Shown here: positions 17,259 to 26,198 of the stretch, one piece after another | How positions within the stretch are numbered: position 1 is the first letter of the stretch | Layout: the number at the start of each line of letters is the position of its first letter | Source of the DNA: Polyangiaceae bacterium | GTDB lineage: Bacteria > Myxococcota_A > Polyangia > Polyangiales > Polyangiaceae | Assembly: GCA_016712345.1 (NCBI GenBank) | Contig: JADJRH010000002.1 | Coordinates: 124,001 to 188,000, forward strand | Length of the DNA stretch: 64,000 nt | Direction: 5' to 3' | Notes under the pieces: model-generated | Databases searched by the model: none | Seen by the model: the letters and a program-made list of their open reading frames with translations, nothing else | What the model was told of the DNA's origin: nothing | Translations under genes and position numbers: made by a program

Positions 17259-19022
17259 TTATTGGGCGCCAAGTTCGGCGAGCACGCGATCGCGAATGAG
17301 GGGGATAGCGGGTGAGCCGTGCGATAGGAGCGCGTCGTGGAATCGCTTGAGGGAGAACTTGTCTCCGAGCTTCTTTTTGGCTTCTTCGCGCAATTCCAAG
17401 ATTTGGATTTTGCCCAGTGTGTACGCAAAATACCCGGGGTCAAATGTGCCGCGCACAGCCTGTTCTCTCGCGGTGGCCTTGTCTTGGAAACAGTCTTTCT
17501 GAAAGCGTTTGGCGACCTGATCCAAACTCAACCCTTCGGTGTGAATGCCCAGTGATGCGGCAAACCGACAGTTGCGAAGAAGAGCATCGGAGAGCTGACC
17601 AAGCTTGTTTTGTGGGTCGTCCGCGCCAAACCCTTCTTCAAGCATCATTTGTTCTGTGTAGTGTGCCCACCCTTCAATGAATGAATAGGCACCGAACGTC
17701 ATTTGAACACGGGTGGGGGCCTTTCGCTCCCATTGACCTTGAAGGAAGTGTCCAGGATACACTTCGTGTACAGTGGTAGAAAGAAGGGTGCCCCACGGCA
17801 TAATGTACTCTTCCTGCTCTTTTTTGGGCCAAGAAGGATCGGGAAGAGTGATGTAATAAAAAGCCGTGGTGGCCACTTTTTCGTAAGGGCCGGGTGGGTT
17901 GAGAAAAGCGCTGTTCCAGCGCATGAAGGGTGGAGTTTCTTTTAAGACGGCTTTGTCTTCCGTCGGGATTGTCACCAGGTCTTTTTTAACCAAAAACTCA
18001 CGCGAAGCGTCCATGAGTTTGGTGGCCCCGGCGAGCAGTTCAGACGCCTGCGGCCTGGAGATTTTCGCCTTCTTTTGAAGGGCCTGATAGGCCTTCTTGT
18101 TCTCAAGGAGGTTTTTTTCTCCCATTGCTTTGAAGTCGGCGAGGGAGGTGGATAGGCCTTCTTGGACGAAGAGGAGTTTTTTATACTTGTCCGGCCCCAA
18201 AACATGGGAGTTGTCGGCGCGCGGCAACTCCACCTTTGTCAGATGGTCGACGATCTTCTGCGCCTCAGCGGCAAGCGAGGAGTTCGTCTGTTTGAACTCA
18301 GATTGAAATGCCGCGTCCCCCACATCTTTCAACTGTTTGACAACATCGTTTTGCAGGTAGTCAACATACCCCTTGTAGACCTTAATTGCCGTTTCTGTCA
18401 CCGCTTTGGAAAGGGGACCACTCAAGTTGGCCGTGATGTGTTTCACCTGCAAAAGAGCGGCTTTTTCGTGCGTAACAAGCTGTTTGGCGCGGTCCGCAAT
18501 GGGGGCGTAATCTCGGTCCAAATAGGCATTTACCCCAAACAGATCTTCATAGAAGCGGGGGTTCTTTTGCCATTCGGCCATGTCGACGGCGCGAAATAGG
18601 TACAGATCAATCTGTTGAAGCAACACGGCCTGGTCGAGCGCTTCGTTCGGCGAGAGTGCCGCTTTGTCGATTGCAGCAAGTTCAGCGCGAGCTTTTGTGA
18701 GCGCGTCAATGCGCTTCAAAATGGCGGTTTTATCGTAGTCCGCGACGCGACCGTCATATTCGTGCAACCCCAACTCACGGCCTTTTGACGGGTCGGCGTT
18801 GAGCCAATCGGTGATAAAGCGCGATGAAAAAGCCGCGAGCTTGAGGCCCGGGGTATTAAACCCCTTTGGCTTAATTGACACTTTCTTTTCGCGCGGCGGT
18901 GCGGCGAGCGGCATTCCCGGTGGAGGGGCCGGCGCCTTCCACTCGGCACAGGCCGAGCCGAGCGCTGCGGTGACAAGAAGCAGAGCAGTGGCAAAACCGG
19001 GTCGCGATGTTTGAGTGCGCAT
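17259..19022 (-). CDS. DUF885-family lipoprotein, putative metallopeptidase-like
   Basis: The frame is open to 19229, but the ATG at 19022 is preferred: it gives a lipoprotein signal peptide (MRTQTSRPGFATALLLV...) with lipobox LGSAC, and avoids reading into the divergent kinase promoter. The product is ~587 residues. The DUF885 hallmark is HEVYPGHFLQGQ, an HExxxH-type motif that probably binds metal, together with SFIEGWAHYTEQM further on. DUF885 proteins are often annotated as carboxypeptidase-like; activity is not established from sequence alone. Mature N-terminal residues are Pro-rich. It lies 120 bp downstream of the large kinase start on the same strand, so it reads away from it. Confidence 0.82.
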   Translation of the reverse strand: MRTQTSRPGFATALLLVTAALGSACAEWKAPAPPPGMPLAAPPREKKVSIKPKGFNTPGLKLAAFSSRFITDWLNADPSKGRELGLHEYDGRVADYDKTAILKRIDALTKARAELAAIDKAALSPNEALDQAVLLQQIDLYLFRAVDMAEWQKNPRFYEDLFGVNAYLDRDYAPIADRAKQLVTHEKAALLQVKHITANLSGPLSKAVTETAIKVYKGYVDYLQNDVVKQLKDVGDAAFQSEFKQTNSSLAAEAQKIVDHLTKVELPRADNSHVLGPDKYKKLLFVQEGLSTSLADFKAMGEKNLLENKKAYQALQKKAKISRPQASELLAGATKLMDASREFLVKKDLVTIPTEDKAVLKETPPFMRWNSAFLNPPGPYEKVATTAFYYITLPDPSWPKKEQEEYIMPWGTLLSTTVHEVYPGHFLQGQWERKAPTRVQMTFGAYSFIEGWAHYTEQMMLEEGFGADDPQNKLGQLSDALLRNCRFAASLGIHTEGLSLDQVAKRFQKDCFQDKATAREQAVRGTFDPGYFAYTLGKIQILELREEAKKKLGDKFSLKRFHDALLSHGSPAIPLIRDRVLAELGAQ

Positions 19023-19199
19023 GCGGGGCCGAAGCGTCGCCTTGCGCCGCGTTTTGGTCAAGGCACGCGATTCGACAGACACCACGCGGAGCGGCGACCG
19101 CCTCGCCGATCGATTTGGTTTCACCCGGGGAACCAATCGTTCCATAAACGCCACTTCATTCGTCGGCGCGTGTTTCGGTCCGGCGGCGTCTCGCTTGTC

Positions 19200-20612
19200 A
19201 TGCCCACAGATCCCGAGGTTTTTGGCCAATTTTTGTTGGTGCAGCCGCTCGCCCAGAGCGCCATGGCCCAGGTGTTTCTTGCCGTTCGATTGGGAGACAC
19301 ATCGGGCAGGCTCCTCGTTCTCAAACGTCCACCGCTCGGTGAACGACCCTCAGGCCGGGCGGCGCAGGCTCTATTTCGCGAGGCGGAAGTGCTTTCTCAG
19401 GTGCGAGGCGCCGGCATCGTCACGCTCGAAGCCGCGGGAGAAATTGCGGGGCTGCCGTACGTTGCCGTGGAGCGCCTGCGGGGCCAAACGCTTGCCGGCC
19501 TGCTTGAACGCAACGCCCCGTTGCCCAGTGAAAGTGTGCGCATCATTGGTAAAGACATCGCGCGCGCGCTGGCAAAACTTCACGCCGCCGGCTGGGTACA
19601 CCGCGACGTAACCGCATCGAACATTTTTGTCGACGATGCCGGCGAGTGTACACTTATCGATTTCGGCTTGTGCGCCCGAGTCGGCGACGAACGCGGCGGC
19701 GACATTGTGGGCACGCGGGGTTACGCCGCGCCCGAGGCGGCAACGGCGGGCGCCGCACACCCGCCCCGCGATGTGTACGGGCTCGCTGTGTGTTTGGCTG
19801 AAGCGGCTCTCGGAAGGCGGCTGTTTCAAGAAGCCGGTTTGGTCGAGGCGGCCGGGCGCGAAATTCCACCACGTGTACACAACTTGGGCCGCGAGATCGA
19901 CGGCCTCGTCCGCGCCCTCGATCGCGACCCGAACGCGCGGCCAACGGCGGCTCAATGGGCGGAGATGTTTGCGACCGGCGCCTCCCGTGAAGTGCTCGCA
20001 GAGCGTGTGACGCTGTTCACCTCCGGCGCCGACCCTTCGAGTGTACCCACGCACTCGGCGCCTCGAAATACCTTGGAAGCGGAGCCGGTGATGACGGCGC
20101 TCGCTCCAATGGCCGCTCCCGCCCAGGCACCCGTTCTCACTCCCACGGCCGCGATGCCAAGTGTTTCAGGCGACGGCGCTGAGAAGATCCCAACGCTTCG
20201 CGAGGCGCCGATTGTACACATTCCGCGCCAGACGCCTTTGAACGTTGATACATCGCGACCGCCGCCCACATTGCGTACACGTTCGTCGGCGCCTGCGATC
20301 GTCATTGCGCTGGTGTTCGTTGTGGCGGCTCTCGGAGTGGGGTTTTTTGTCGGTCGTTTTTCGCAGCGCGGGCGCGGTCCGTCGTTTTCTATCGACGGCA
20401 ACGTTTCAAAGCGAACCGATGTGTACCTCGACGGGAGAAAGCTGACGTTTGCCGACGGCGTGGCGATGCCTGTGTCGCCGGGCAGTCATGCGTTGACGCT
20501 CGTGACGCAAAAAGGCGCGCGCCGTGAAATTCCCTTTGCGGTGAAACCCGGGGAACACTTGGTGCTTGTGCTCCCCGAACGCGCGCCCAATGCACCGGCC
20601 GACGACCCGTAA
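19200..20612 (+). CDS. Transmembrane Ser/Thr protein kinase with PEGA domain
   Basis: About 470 residues from the ATG at 19200; the longer frame from 19011 would overlap the divergent DUF885 start region. The kinase domain (about 8-275) retains VLKRP lysine, HRDVTASN catalytic loop, DFGLCARVG and a GTRGYAAPEA activation segment. The Gly loop is weak (VQPLAQSAMAQVF), lacking the usual GxGxxG, so nucleotide binding may be altered. A Pro/Ala linker follows, then one membrane helix (about 375-397) and an extracytoplasmic PEGA-like domain (VYLDGRKLTFADG...PVSPGSHALTLV). Membrane topology suggests an envelope signal reported to the cytoplasmic kinase. Confidence 0.87.
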   Translation: MPTDPEVFGQFLLVQPLAQSAMAQVFLAVRLGDTSGRLLVLKRPPLGERPSGRAAQALFREAEVLSQVRGAGIVTLEAAGEIAGLPYVAVERLRGQTLAGLLERNAPLPSESVRIIGKDIARALAKLHAAGWVHRDVTASNIFVDDAGECTLIDFGLCARVGDERGGDIVGTRGYAAPEAATAGAAHPPRDVYGLAVCLAEAALGRRLFQEAGLVEAAGREIPPRVHNLGREIDGLVRALDRDPNARPTAAQWAEMFATGASREVLAERVTLFTSGADPSSVPTHSAPRNTLEAEPVMTALAPMAAPAQAPVLTPTAAMPSVSGDGAEKIPTLREAPIVHIPRQTPLNVDTSRPPPTLRTRSSAPAIVIALVFVVAALGVGFFVGRFSQRGRGPSFSIDGNVSKRTDVYLDGRKLTFADGVAMPVSPGSHALTLVTQKGARREIPFAVKPGEHLVLVLPERAPNAPADDP

Positions 20613-20681
20613 CGCGCGATGTTTCGGCGTGAAAAAAGTGCCAACACGCGCATCTGCCCAATGTGCTAAGCGGGGGGCGTT

Positions 20682-20701
20682 GCGGGGGGTCGGCCCCCCG
20701 C
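20682..20701 (+). promoter_or_regulatory. Perfect G/C hairpin abutting the EamA start codon
   Basis: GCGGGGGG (20682-20689) and CCCCCCGC (20694-20701) form a perfect 8-bp stem with a 4-base loop, ending four bases before ATG 20706. A second GCGGGGGG lies just upstream (20670-20677) and could pair alternatively with the same C-run. There is no T-tract. It may terminate the kinase transcript or mask translation initiation of the exporter gene. Confidence 0.6.
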
Positions 20702-20705
20702 CCCA

Positions 20706-21662
20706 ATGACAAAGGACACGCGTTCAAGCGGGTTTGTGACAGTGATTCTCACCCTGACAGGGTGGGCGAGTGTGCCTCTGTTTCTGCGGCATTTTGCAGA
20801 ATCGATTGATGCGTACACATCCAACGGCATTCGGTACGGGTTTGCCGCATTGCTTTGGCTGCCGGTGCTTCTTTGGAATGGCAAAAAAGGCACCTTGCCA
20901 AAGGGCTTGTTGCAAAAAGCTGTTATGCCCAGTGTTTTCAACTGCCTCGGTCAAGTGGCATTTGCGCTCGCCCACTACCGCACGCCGCCCGGCCTTTTAA
21001 CGTTTGGCATGCGCACCCAAATTGTCTTTGTGGGACTCGGTGCCGCGGCCCTTTTTCCAGCCGAAAGAAGGCTCCTGCGCTCACCGCAATTTGTTGCTGG
21101 AATGGCCCTTGTTTTCGGCGGCAACGTTTTGATGGCGCTGCTCGGCAATGTCTTTCAAGGGGCCAGCGGAGAAGGCTTCTTGCTGGCAGTGCTCGCGGGT
21201 GTACTTTTTGCCGCCTACGGCCTGAGTGTGAGGCGCAATATGCACGGTCAGCCACCGATATTGGCCTTTTCTGTAATCAGTCAGTATACGGCTCTCGGGA
21301 TGGTGACACTTATGCTCCTGTTGGCCAAAAATAGGGGCATGGTTGTGTTGAGTTTGCCCCGGGGCGAAATAGCCTTGTTGCTTCTTTCGTCGGTGATCGG
21401 GATCGCGCTCGGCCACGTGTTTTATTACGTGAGCATTGCGCGACTCGGCATCACCGTGACTGCCGGCGTGATTCAGCTTCAACCGTTCTGCGTTTCAGCG
21501 GCTTCGTATTTTCTTTTTGCCGAGCGTCTCACAGCGGGTCAGTGGCTCGGCGGTCTTGTGGCGCTGAGCGGTGCGGTACTCATGCTCATCACCCAACACC
21601 GCTTGCTTCGAGTGACCACCACTTCAGATGTGTCCACTGCGCCGACATCTTCGCGCGCGTGA
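20706..21662 (+). CDS. EamA/DMT-family transporter
   Basis: A 318-residue integral membrane protein with ten hydrophobic helices arranged as two EamA repeats. Recognisable pieces include WASVPLFLRHFAESIDAYTSNGIRYGFAALLWLP in the first half and VIGIALGHVFYYVSIARLG plus a final LGGLVALSGAVLMLI helix in the second. Family members export metabolites such as amino acids or nucleosides. The substrate cannot be predicted. No Shine-Dalgarno is visible ahead of ATG 20706; a G/C hairpin occupies that place. A GTG at 20738 is an alternative start that would trim the short polar N terminus. Confidence 0.85.
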   Translation: MTKDTRSSGFVTVILTLTGWASVPLFLRHFAESIDAYTSNGIRYGFAALLWLPVLLWNGKKGTLPKGLLQKAVMPSVFNCLGQVAFALAHYRTPPGLLTFGMRTQIVFVGLGAAALFPAERRLLRSPQFVAGMALVFGGNVLMALLGNVFQGASGEGFLLAVLAGVLFAAYGLSVRRNMHGQPPILAFSVISQYTALGMVTLMLLLAKNRGMVVLSLPRGEIALLLLSSVIGIALGHVFYYVSIARLGITVTAGVIQLQPFCVSAASYFLFAERLTAGQWLGGLVALSGAVLMLITQHRLLRVTTTSDVSTAPTSSRA

Positions 21663-21709
21663 TTCAGCGCGATCGGCGTGGCGATCGTGCTATCGTGCGA
21701 CCTCTCCGC

Positions 21710-23149
21710 GTGACGACGACGCCCAAACCCACAGGCAGTGCCCCCGCGGGATCCAAGCGCATTCCCGTAACCGAGGTGATTGAAGCCACCACGGGCCCGA
21801 CCGTTCGGCGCATTCGAAAGCTGCGCGTTGAGATCGTCGACGCGCGCGAAGACCGCGACAAAAACGCGGTTTTTACGTTTGCTCAAGATGAAGTTCGCAT
21901 CGGCTCCAGTGAAGAAGCCGACGTGCCGCTCGCCGATGCATCGGTGTCGCGTGAACACTTGGCAGTGAGGCTTTCAGCCGCGGGGTATGCGCTGCTTGAC
22001 CTCGGATCCACCAATGGCACGTTCGTTGGCGATCTGCGCATCGAGCGCGTCACGATCGCGGAGCCAACCCTCATTCGGCTCGGTCAAACAGTCCTGCGTC
22101 TCGTTCCGCTTGCCGAGTCGGTGGAGCAGGAGATCTCGCCGCGCGCGCGCTTCGGTCGCATGCTCGGACAAAGCGCCGCAATGCGTGAAACGTTTGCGTT
22201 GCTTGAGCGTGTGGCGGCAACCGATCTCACCGTTCTTCTCGAAGGTGAAACGGGCACCGGCAAAGAACTCGCAGCCGAAGGACTTCACGAGAGCAGTGGG
22301 CGCAGCGGTGACTTCATCGCCGTAAACTGCGGAGCCATTCCACGCGAACTTTTGGAAAGTGAGCTTTTGGGCCACGAAAAAGGCGCATTCACGGGCGCCG
22401 ACAGACCTCGGCCCGGCGCGTTTGTGGCAGCTGATCGCGGCACCATTTTTCTCGACGAAGTGGGTGAATTGCCGCTCGACATGCAGGCCAAGCTCCTTCG
22501 CGTTCTTGAACGCCGCGAGGTAAAGGCTGTTGGATCCGATCGCGCGCGGAGCGTGGATGTGCGGGTGATTGCCGCCACAAATCGATCGCTCGCGCGTGAA
22601 GTTGCCGCCGGGCGTTTTCGCCAAGATTTGTACTTTCGTCTCGCGGTTGTTGTGGTTCGCATTCCGCCGCTTCGAACACGCGCCGGTGATGTACGCATGT
22701 TGGCCGAGCACATTCAGGACGAGCTTGCTCGCAAGCGTTCGGCCGCAGGTTTGCCACCGCTCGCACGTCTCGACGAGCGCGCCATGCTCATGCTCCTTCG
22801 CTACGATTTCCCAGGAAACGTGCGTGAATTGCGAAACGTTGTGGAGCGCTGGGCGGTGCTTGGCGCGGTGGGTGCACCCGGAGATCCCGCGGCGTGGGCG
22901 GGCGGCGCGGGCGGCGGTGCCGAAGCAGGTGTACACATGGGTTCGGGCGGCGATGTGGATCGTGCGCTCTTGTCGCTGCCCTATCACGAAGCAAAAGATG
23001 AGTGGGTGGAGCGCTTTGAGCGCGCGTACCTCACCACATTGCTCGAACGCTGCGATGGAAACGTTTCACGTGCGGCGCGGGAAGCGGGCGTTGATCGGCG
23101 CCACGTGCAGCGCATGATGACGCGCTTTGGAATGAAGGGCGGCGATTAA
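21710..23149 (+). CDS. FHA-domain sigma-54-dependent transcriptional activator
   Basis: About 479 residues from the GTG at 21710; the same frame is open to 21542 but that part overlaps the transporter gene. An FHA domain (about 35-125: VRIGSS, VSREHLAVRL, LLDLGSTNGTFV) replaces the usual response-regulator receiver, so control is probably by phosphothreonine binding. The AAA+ core has Walker A GETGTGKE, the sigma-54-contacting GAFTGA loop intact, Walker B GTIFLDEVGEL and the R-finger region. A Fis-type HTH ends the protein (GNVSRAAREAGVDRRHVQRMM). It would link Ser/Thr kinase signalling to sigma-54 promoters; two such kinases lie within 10 kb. Targets unknown. Confidence 0.93.
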   Translation: MTTTPKPTGSAPAGSKRIPVTEVIEATTGPTVRRIRKLRVEIVDAREDRDKNAVFTFAQDEVRIGSSEEADVPLADASVSREHLAVRLSAAGYALLDLGSTNGTFVGDLRIERVTIAEPTLIRLGQTVLRLVPLAESVEQEISPRARFGRMLGQSAAMRETFALLERVAATDLTVLLEGETGTGKELAAEGLHESSGRSGDFIAVNCGAIPRELLESELLGHEKGAFTGADRPRPGAFVAADRGTIFLDEVGELPLDMQAKLLRVLERREVKAVGSDRARSVDVRVIAATNRSLAREVAAGRFRQDLYFRLAVVVVRIPPLRTRAGDVRMLAEHIQDELARKRSAAGLPPLARLDERAMLMLLRYDFPGNVRELRNVVERWAVLGAVGAPGDPAAWAGGAGGGAEAGVHMGSGGDVDRALLSLPYHEAKDEWVERFERAYLTTLLERCDGNVSRAAREAGVDRRHVQRMMTRFGMKGGD

Positions 23150-23510
23150 AGCCCCTGGCACGTCAACCGTGACGCGCACTCGGCGGGCGGGGCGGTGTTA
23201 AGCCGCCGTGTGTACACTCAATGGTGAGCGTCGCCGCGCGAGAAAAACCAGCCGAGAAACGCCGCGAGCGAGATCGCACCAAACAGACCGCCGAGGAAAA
23301 CCGGAAAGGACATGGTGCGGACAATACCCAATCTTTTATTGGAAGGGGAAGCCTCGACGGAAAACTGCGGAGCCGTCCGCAGGTGCGGATGTGCTACCGC
23401 ACCCTAAATCAAAGGGATTTCTCGAACAAACGAGCGATCGAGAGTCGGCACGCAGCGTGCAATTACGCAATCCCGTAAGCCGCACAACCTGCCGCGGCAA
23501 GGAGACTCAA
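23150..23510. other. Long leader/intergenic region with consecutive hairpins
   Basis: A 361-bp gap before the Lys-rich secreted protein. It contains a GTGTACAC at 23210-23217, then two back-to-back perfect hairpins: CTGCGGA/TCCGCAG (23365-23382, 4-base loop) and GTGCGG/CCGCAC (23383-23402, 8-base loop). A GCACG/CGTGC stem follows near 23448. No convincing reading frame or clear promoter. The hairpins may belong to a structured 5' leader. Confidence 0.45.
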
Positions 23511-24032
23511 ATGATGTTCCGCTCGATCGTTCGCCCCCTGTTCGTTGCTCTCTCGCTCGCGTTCGCTTCTTCCGTTGCTGCGCCCGCGATGGCCGACGAC
23601 GCCGGAGACAAAACGGCTGAGCACGGCAAGGGGAAGGGACACGGCAAGGGCAAAGGCGAAAAAGGCAAAAGTGATGATGCGAAGGGTGAAAAAGGAAAAG
23701 GAAAAGGAAAGGGACACCGCCGCATCGAGCTGCCGATCAGCGCCGACAAGTTCACCAAGGCGGTTGATAACCGACTCGATCGCGCCAAGACAAAGCTGAC
23801 GAATGCGCTTGCGAAGAGCAGCCTTTCTGAAGCCGAACGCAAGCAGATCTTGAAGGACTTTGACACCGGTGCCGACGCGGTGCGCGCTGCGACCAAGGCG
23901 GCTGTGAAGGACGGCAACGTTTCAAAAGACGAGGTTAAGGCGGTTCGCACAGCGGTCCGCAACTTGAAGACCTCGCTTGAAAGCAAAATGCCCAAGAAGG
24001 CTGAAAAGGCTGAAAAGGGCAAAGACGTCTGA
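23511..24032 (+). CDS. Lys-rich secreted protein of unknown function
   Basis: The start at 23511 is set by a strong AAGGAGA (23499-23505) and by the classic Sec signal peptide that follows, ending AAPAMA-DDAG. The product is 173 residues. The mature N terminus is a tandem run of GKGKG/HGKGKGEKGK units (about residues 35-70), strongly basic. It is followed by a helical region (about 75-165) with regular Lys/Ala/Leu spacing, and a basic EKAEKGKDV tail. I recognise no family. The basic repeats could bind acidic surface polymers or nucleic acid outside the cytoplasm; this is speculation. It stands alone with a long hairpin-containing leader. Confidence 0.78.
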   Translation: MMFRSIVRPLFVALSLAFASSVAAPAMADDAGDKTAEHGKGKGHGKGKGEKGKSDDAKGEKGKGKGKGHRRIELPISADKFTKAVDNRLDRAKTKLTNALAKSSLSEAERKQILKDFDTGADAVRAATKAAVKDGNVSKDEVKAVRTAVRNLKTSLESKMPKKAEKAEKGKDV

Positions 24033-24180
24033 GTACACACCAATCCAAACGGCGCGTCCTCCACCCATGCAAACGCGGCTCGTGCAATGCGGGCCGCATC
24101 CTTCAGCCGAAACCCTTATGTGTACACATCCGCGTCTCTATACCGAGTGTACACCATGAACTTGTCCCCCTTCGCTCCGT

Positions 24181-24933
24181 TCAGCTCCTCTCCAAATGTT
24201 CGCGACGCCTTTCATTGGCTCTTCGCAACACTGTGCGCGCCAAAAGAAACATTACCGTTCCCACATGCCATGGGCGCACGCCGCTCGCTTCACCGCGGTA
24301 AACGGGGCGCACGGGCACCTCTCCAATAGACAATCCGCGCCTTGCGATCTCACCCAACAAATCGTTGGGATAACCGTACCGAGGCCACAGCCGGTCGAGA
24401 TCCAAAGCGTCGATGGCCCGCGCCGAGATCGCTGTGTACCCACACTGACTGTCGCTGAGCTGCGGCTTCCCAATCGCGAGCCCGGTGAGTCTTCCGAGCA
24501 CGTGCCCGGCGGCAAGCCGAGCAAGCGGCATTGAACGGTACACATCGGGATGTGTGAGCCGATTGCCTTTCACGTAGTCGTGGGTTTGCTGAACGATAGG
24601 TTCAACAACGCGATACAGATCGGCCGGGTGCATTTGTCCGTCGCCGGCCATCACCGCAACGGCCTCGGCTCCACGAGCGCGCGCCGTTCGATACCCGGTG
24701 GCGATCGCCGCGCCCACGCCGCGATTTGTCTCGTGTCGAACAATTTCCAGTCGACCGTCGGGCAGCGAATGCGCAACGCGCGACGTGGCGTCGGTCGACG
24801 CGTCGTCCACCAAAATGATGTGGTCCACAAACTCTGGAATCGTGGACACGGTTTCGGCGATCCACGCTTCTTCGTTATACGAAGGGATCACCACCGCCAC
24901 TTTGGACCCGTTCAGCACGGCCTTTCCTACCAC
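24181..24933 (-). CDS. Family 2 glycosyltransferase (polyprenyl-phosphate sugar transferase-like)
   Basis: A 250-residue GT-A fold enzyme from a GTG at 24933. It opens with VAVVIPSYNEEAWIAETV, has the nucleotide-binding HIILVDDASTDAT, HETNRGVGAAIATG, and the metal-binding AGDGQMHP in place of DxD, then QCGYTAISARA, as in dolichol/undecaprenyl-phosphate mannosyl- or glucosyltransferases. No C-terminal membrane helices, so it is the soluble or peripheral type. Presumably it transfers a sugar from a nucleotide donor to a lipid carrier or glycan. No other glycan gene adjoins it. It converges on the Lys-rich protein gene across 148 bp that contain two GTGTACAC sites and no obvious gene. Confidence 0.87.
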   Translation of the reverse strand: MVGKAVLNGSKVAVVIPSYNEEAWIAETVSTIPEFVDHIILVDDASTDATSRVAHSLPDGRLEIVRHETNRGVGAAIATGYRTARARGAEAVAVMAGDGQMHPADLYRVVEPIVQQTHDYVKGNRLTHPDVYRSMPLARLAAGHVLGRLTGLAIGKPQLSDSQCGYTAISARAIDALDLDRLWPRYGYPNDLLGEIARRGLSIGEVPVRPVYRGEASGVRPWHVGTVMFLLARTVLRRANERRREHLERS

Positions 24934-25068
24934 GAGTCAAACGCCGCCGGCACGAGGGCCTTGGTGCTTCGAAATGTGTACACATGTTGAAGCGCATTGT
25001 GTACTCTCAAAAATAGCTCTTTGCCCGCCATTTTTAAGTGCGGTACGAGCGCGTCGGAACCCCGCCGC

Positions 25069-25686
25069 ATGAGTGAGCCGCAAACAAAGCCGCCGCCTGT
25101 CAAACGCCGCACGTTGGTGATTGGCGGCGCTGTGCTCGGCGCGGTCGCCGCCGTTGGCCTCGTGTGGCGCAACGTGGTGGCGTTTCCACCCGACACAACT
25201 CCCGAGGGCGCCTACCTGCGAATTACCGCCATGTTGGGTGACGGCGACGCGCGCGGATGTTTTGCGTACCTCGAAGACGCGGCCCAACACGCTGCGTACA
25301 CAATTCGCGATTATCGAAAAAAAGCCGCCGATCGAGTCCAATCAACGTACCCCGAGCCCGAGCGCACACGTCTCTTGGATCAGTACCGCGCGTTTGCCGA
25401 AGCACCCGACGGTGCCGATGTTTGGGTGCTGATTGCCGAGCAAAAAGGGTATGTCGGCCGGCTGAGACGCGACCTCTCCGGCATCGCCAAAGTTGAAGTC
25501 AACGCCGATCGCGCCAGCATTGAAACAACTCTCGGCACGCGCTACGCGTTTCGGCGGCGGCAAAACGGAATTTGGGGCTTGTCGATGTTTACGGCCGACC
25601 TGGTTGCCGAAGCCGAGCGAGCGGCGCGCGACTACGAGGTAGTAGACAAAGCGGCTTCAGACTACGAACGCGTCCGCACACGATAA
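25069..25686 (+). CDS. Single-pass membrane-anchored protein of unknown function
   Basis: About 205 residues from the MSEPQTK methionine at 25069; the frame extends to 24997 but that stretch holds intergenic-like sequence. One membrane helix (about residues 18-38, TLVIGGAVLGAVAAVGLVW) is followed by a ~160-residue extracytoplasmic domain, rich in Arg, Asp and Tyr, containing the patterns PEGAYLRITAMLGDGDARGC and RYAFRRRQNGIWGLSMFT. The latter reads like the end of a Tim44- or NTF2-like fold, but I cannot assign it. The gene is upstream of the HPt gene on the same strand with a 57-bp gap. Confidence 0.65.
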   Translation: MSEPQTKPPPVKRRTLVIGGAVLGAVAAVGLVWRNVVAFPPDTTPEGAYLRITAMLGDGDARGCFAYLEDAAQHAAYTIRDYRKKAADRVQSTYPEPERTRLLDQYRAFAEAPDGADVWVLIAEQKGYVGRLRRDLSGIAKVEVNADRASIETTLGTRYAFRRRQNGIWGLSMFTADLVAEAERAARDYEVVDKAASDYERVRTR

Positions 25687-25743
25687 AACCGATCCAATCA
25701 ACCGATGTGATGTGATATTCACGTCTCGGAGGAGGACGTTTTT

Positions 25744-26142
25744 GTGGCCGAGCCAATGACCCCTCAAGAGCGCGCGCGCCAAGCTGCGATCACCGCCGCA
25801 CTTGCCGAGCTTCAAGCTGAATACGCAGAGAGTCTTCCAAACCTGGTCTCCGATCTCAACGCCGCCGGTGCAGCGGCGTGCGCCGCGGGTGATTCCACCG
25901 CGCTCAGGCACCTTCAAACCCTTGCTCACAGAATGCACGGTGCCGGCGGTTCGTACGGTTTCCGAGGCGTGAGTTTGGCCGCCGCCGAACTTGAAGTGTT
26001 GCTGGCCAATCAAGAGCAGGCCAAACGCCCGTTCGATGCGGTGTTTGCCGCAAAAATCCGCGCCGCGCTTGAAGAGGTTGAAGCGGTGACATCGCACGAG
26101 CTGGCGGGTTTTGCCGCGGCCCGCGCCGGCAGCGCGATCTAA
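25744..26142 (+). CDS. HPt-domain phosphotransfer protein
   Basis: A 132-residue soluble protein starting at a GTG (25744) preceded by a strong GGAGGAGG. The helical bundle carries the HPt signature LAHRMHGAGGSYGF, with H62 the predicted phospho-acceptor and H65 in the place of the usual Lys. It should relay phosphate between a hybrid histidine kinase and a response regulator. Neither partner is adjacent; the only other two-component genes in view are the partial kinase at the left edge and the orphan regulator at 42.1 kb. Confidence 0.85.
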   Translation: MAEPMTPQERARQAAITAALAELQAEYAESLPNLVSDLNAAGAAACAAGDSTALRHLQTLAHRMHGAGGSYGFRGVSLAAAELEVLLANQEQAKRPFDAVFAAKIRAALEEVEAVTSHELAGFAAARAGSAI

Positions 26143-26198
26143 CGTTTTGCCAATTGATTGCGAAAACGGCCGATGCGCCGTACACCGTGGGGCGTCGC

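Noticed and set aside
21974..22987. Long minus-strand reading frame antisense to the sigma-54 activator
   Set aside because: The plus-strand gene has unmistakable domains; the antisense frame is a by-product of G/C-rich third positions.
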